DNA from: Pseudoalteromonas sp. S16_S37
GTDB lineage: Bacteria; Pseudomonadota; Gammaproteobacteria; Enterobacterales; Alteromonadaceae
Length of the DNA: 50,196 nucleotides
Assembly: GCF_014694405.1 (NCBI RefSeq)
Contig: NZ_JAAUWV010000032.1
Span: 1 to 50,196, forward strand
Direction: 5' to 3'
Position 1 is the stretch's first letter. The number at the start of each line of letters is the position of its first letter. Positions 50,069 through 50,196 of the stretch are shown here, piece after piece. The notes under the pieces are model-generated. The model searched no databases, was not told the origin of the DNA, and saw only the letters and a program-made list of their open reading frames with translations. The translations under genes were made by a program, and so were the position numbers.

Positions 50069-50196
50069 TTATTGTTGTTGATTTTCACGTGCCAATGGCG
50101 CACATAGCCAACATAAAATCCAGACGTAAAAAAGCCTTAATAGGCTTAGGATTTTTCTAAAGTTTTGGCCCACACCCGCTAGAATGGCATTGAGTT
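50069..50196 (-). CDS. IS5-type transposase, 3' end only
   Basis: The frame enters from the right edge and ends at TAA (50069-50071), giving 41 visible residues: LNAILAGVGQNFRKILSLL, then an aromatic/Leu-rich stretch and a polar tail. The pattern of N.ILAGVGQNFRKIL followed by a hydrophobic tail resembles the extreme C-terminus of IS5-family DDE transposases. The catalytic part lies outside the window, so whether the element is intact is unknown. The insertion sequence boundary was not located. Confidence 0.5.
   Translation of the reverse strand, partial: LNAILAGVGQNFRKILSLLRLFYVWILCWLCAPLARENQQQ

Overview
The window looks like chromosomal DNA of a marine gammaproteobacterium of the Alteromonadales, most likely Pseudoalteromonas or a close relative. 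This is an inference from moderate-to-low GC content, protein resemblance, and gene order: accD-folC-dedD-cvpA-purF, rpsP-rimM-trmD-rplS beside tyrA/pheA, and ffh beside ypjD-corB. No species-level marker was seen.

Layout. Positions 1-3600 hold miaE, a PhzF-family isomerase, a DUF2846 lipoprotein and a Yip1-family membrane protein. Positions 3601-8545 are the leftward operon accD-folC-dedD-cvpA-purF, followed by truA and a large two-TM GGDEF-EAL c-di-GMP enzyme (to 12592). Positions 12792-14089 hold pheA behind a complete phenylalanine attenuator: an 18-codon leader peptide with six Phe codons, an antiterminator and a terminator. The leader is too short for ordinary ORF calling. tyrA converges on pheA, and the ribosomal/tRNA-modification operon rpsP-rimM-trmD-rplS follows (to 17409).

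Positions 17630-23331 are a haem uptake island: a TonB-dependent receptor divergent from hmuT-hmuU-hmuV-hugZ, with a Fur-box-like sequence over the receptor promoter. After it come an endonuclease/exonuclease/phosphatase lipoprotein, a LysR regulator divergent from a methyltransferase, a secreted YD-repeat-like protein, and a LytS/LytTR two-component pair (to 29605).

Positions 29861-43719 are a leftward type I secretion operon of about 14 kb. Its order is: a possible 23-codon leader ORF, an ABC exporter with a degenerate C39 domain, an HlyD adaptor, two tandem paralogous small membrane proteins of unknown function, and a 3053-residue RTX protein. The RTX protein carries a FrpC-like self-processing module whose expected Asp-Pro cleavage site reads Ser-Pro, about eleven RTX-block/beta modules, and a final run of 37 in-register nonapeptides. 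No TolC or HlyC-type acyltransferase is present. This operon is the most novel part of the window.

Positions 44083-47796 hold ffh divergent from ypjD-corB. A lipoprotein with a collagen-like stalk and a choice-of-anchor-I-type domain follows (47952-49826). The right end carries three REP-like palindromic elements, two direct and one inverted, with a compensatory base pair change, and then the 3' end of what looks like an IS5-type transposase running off the window. A 48-bp decayed copy of the 3' end of the phosphatase-lipoprotein gene lies at 29723-29770.
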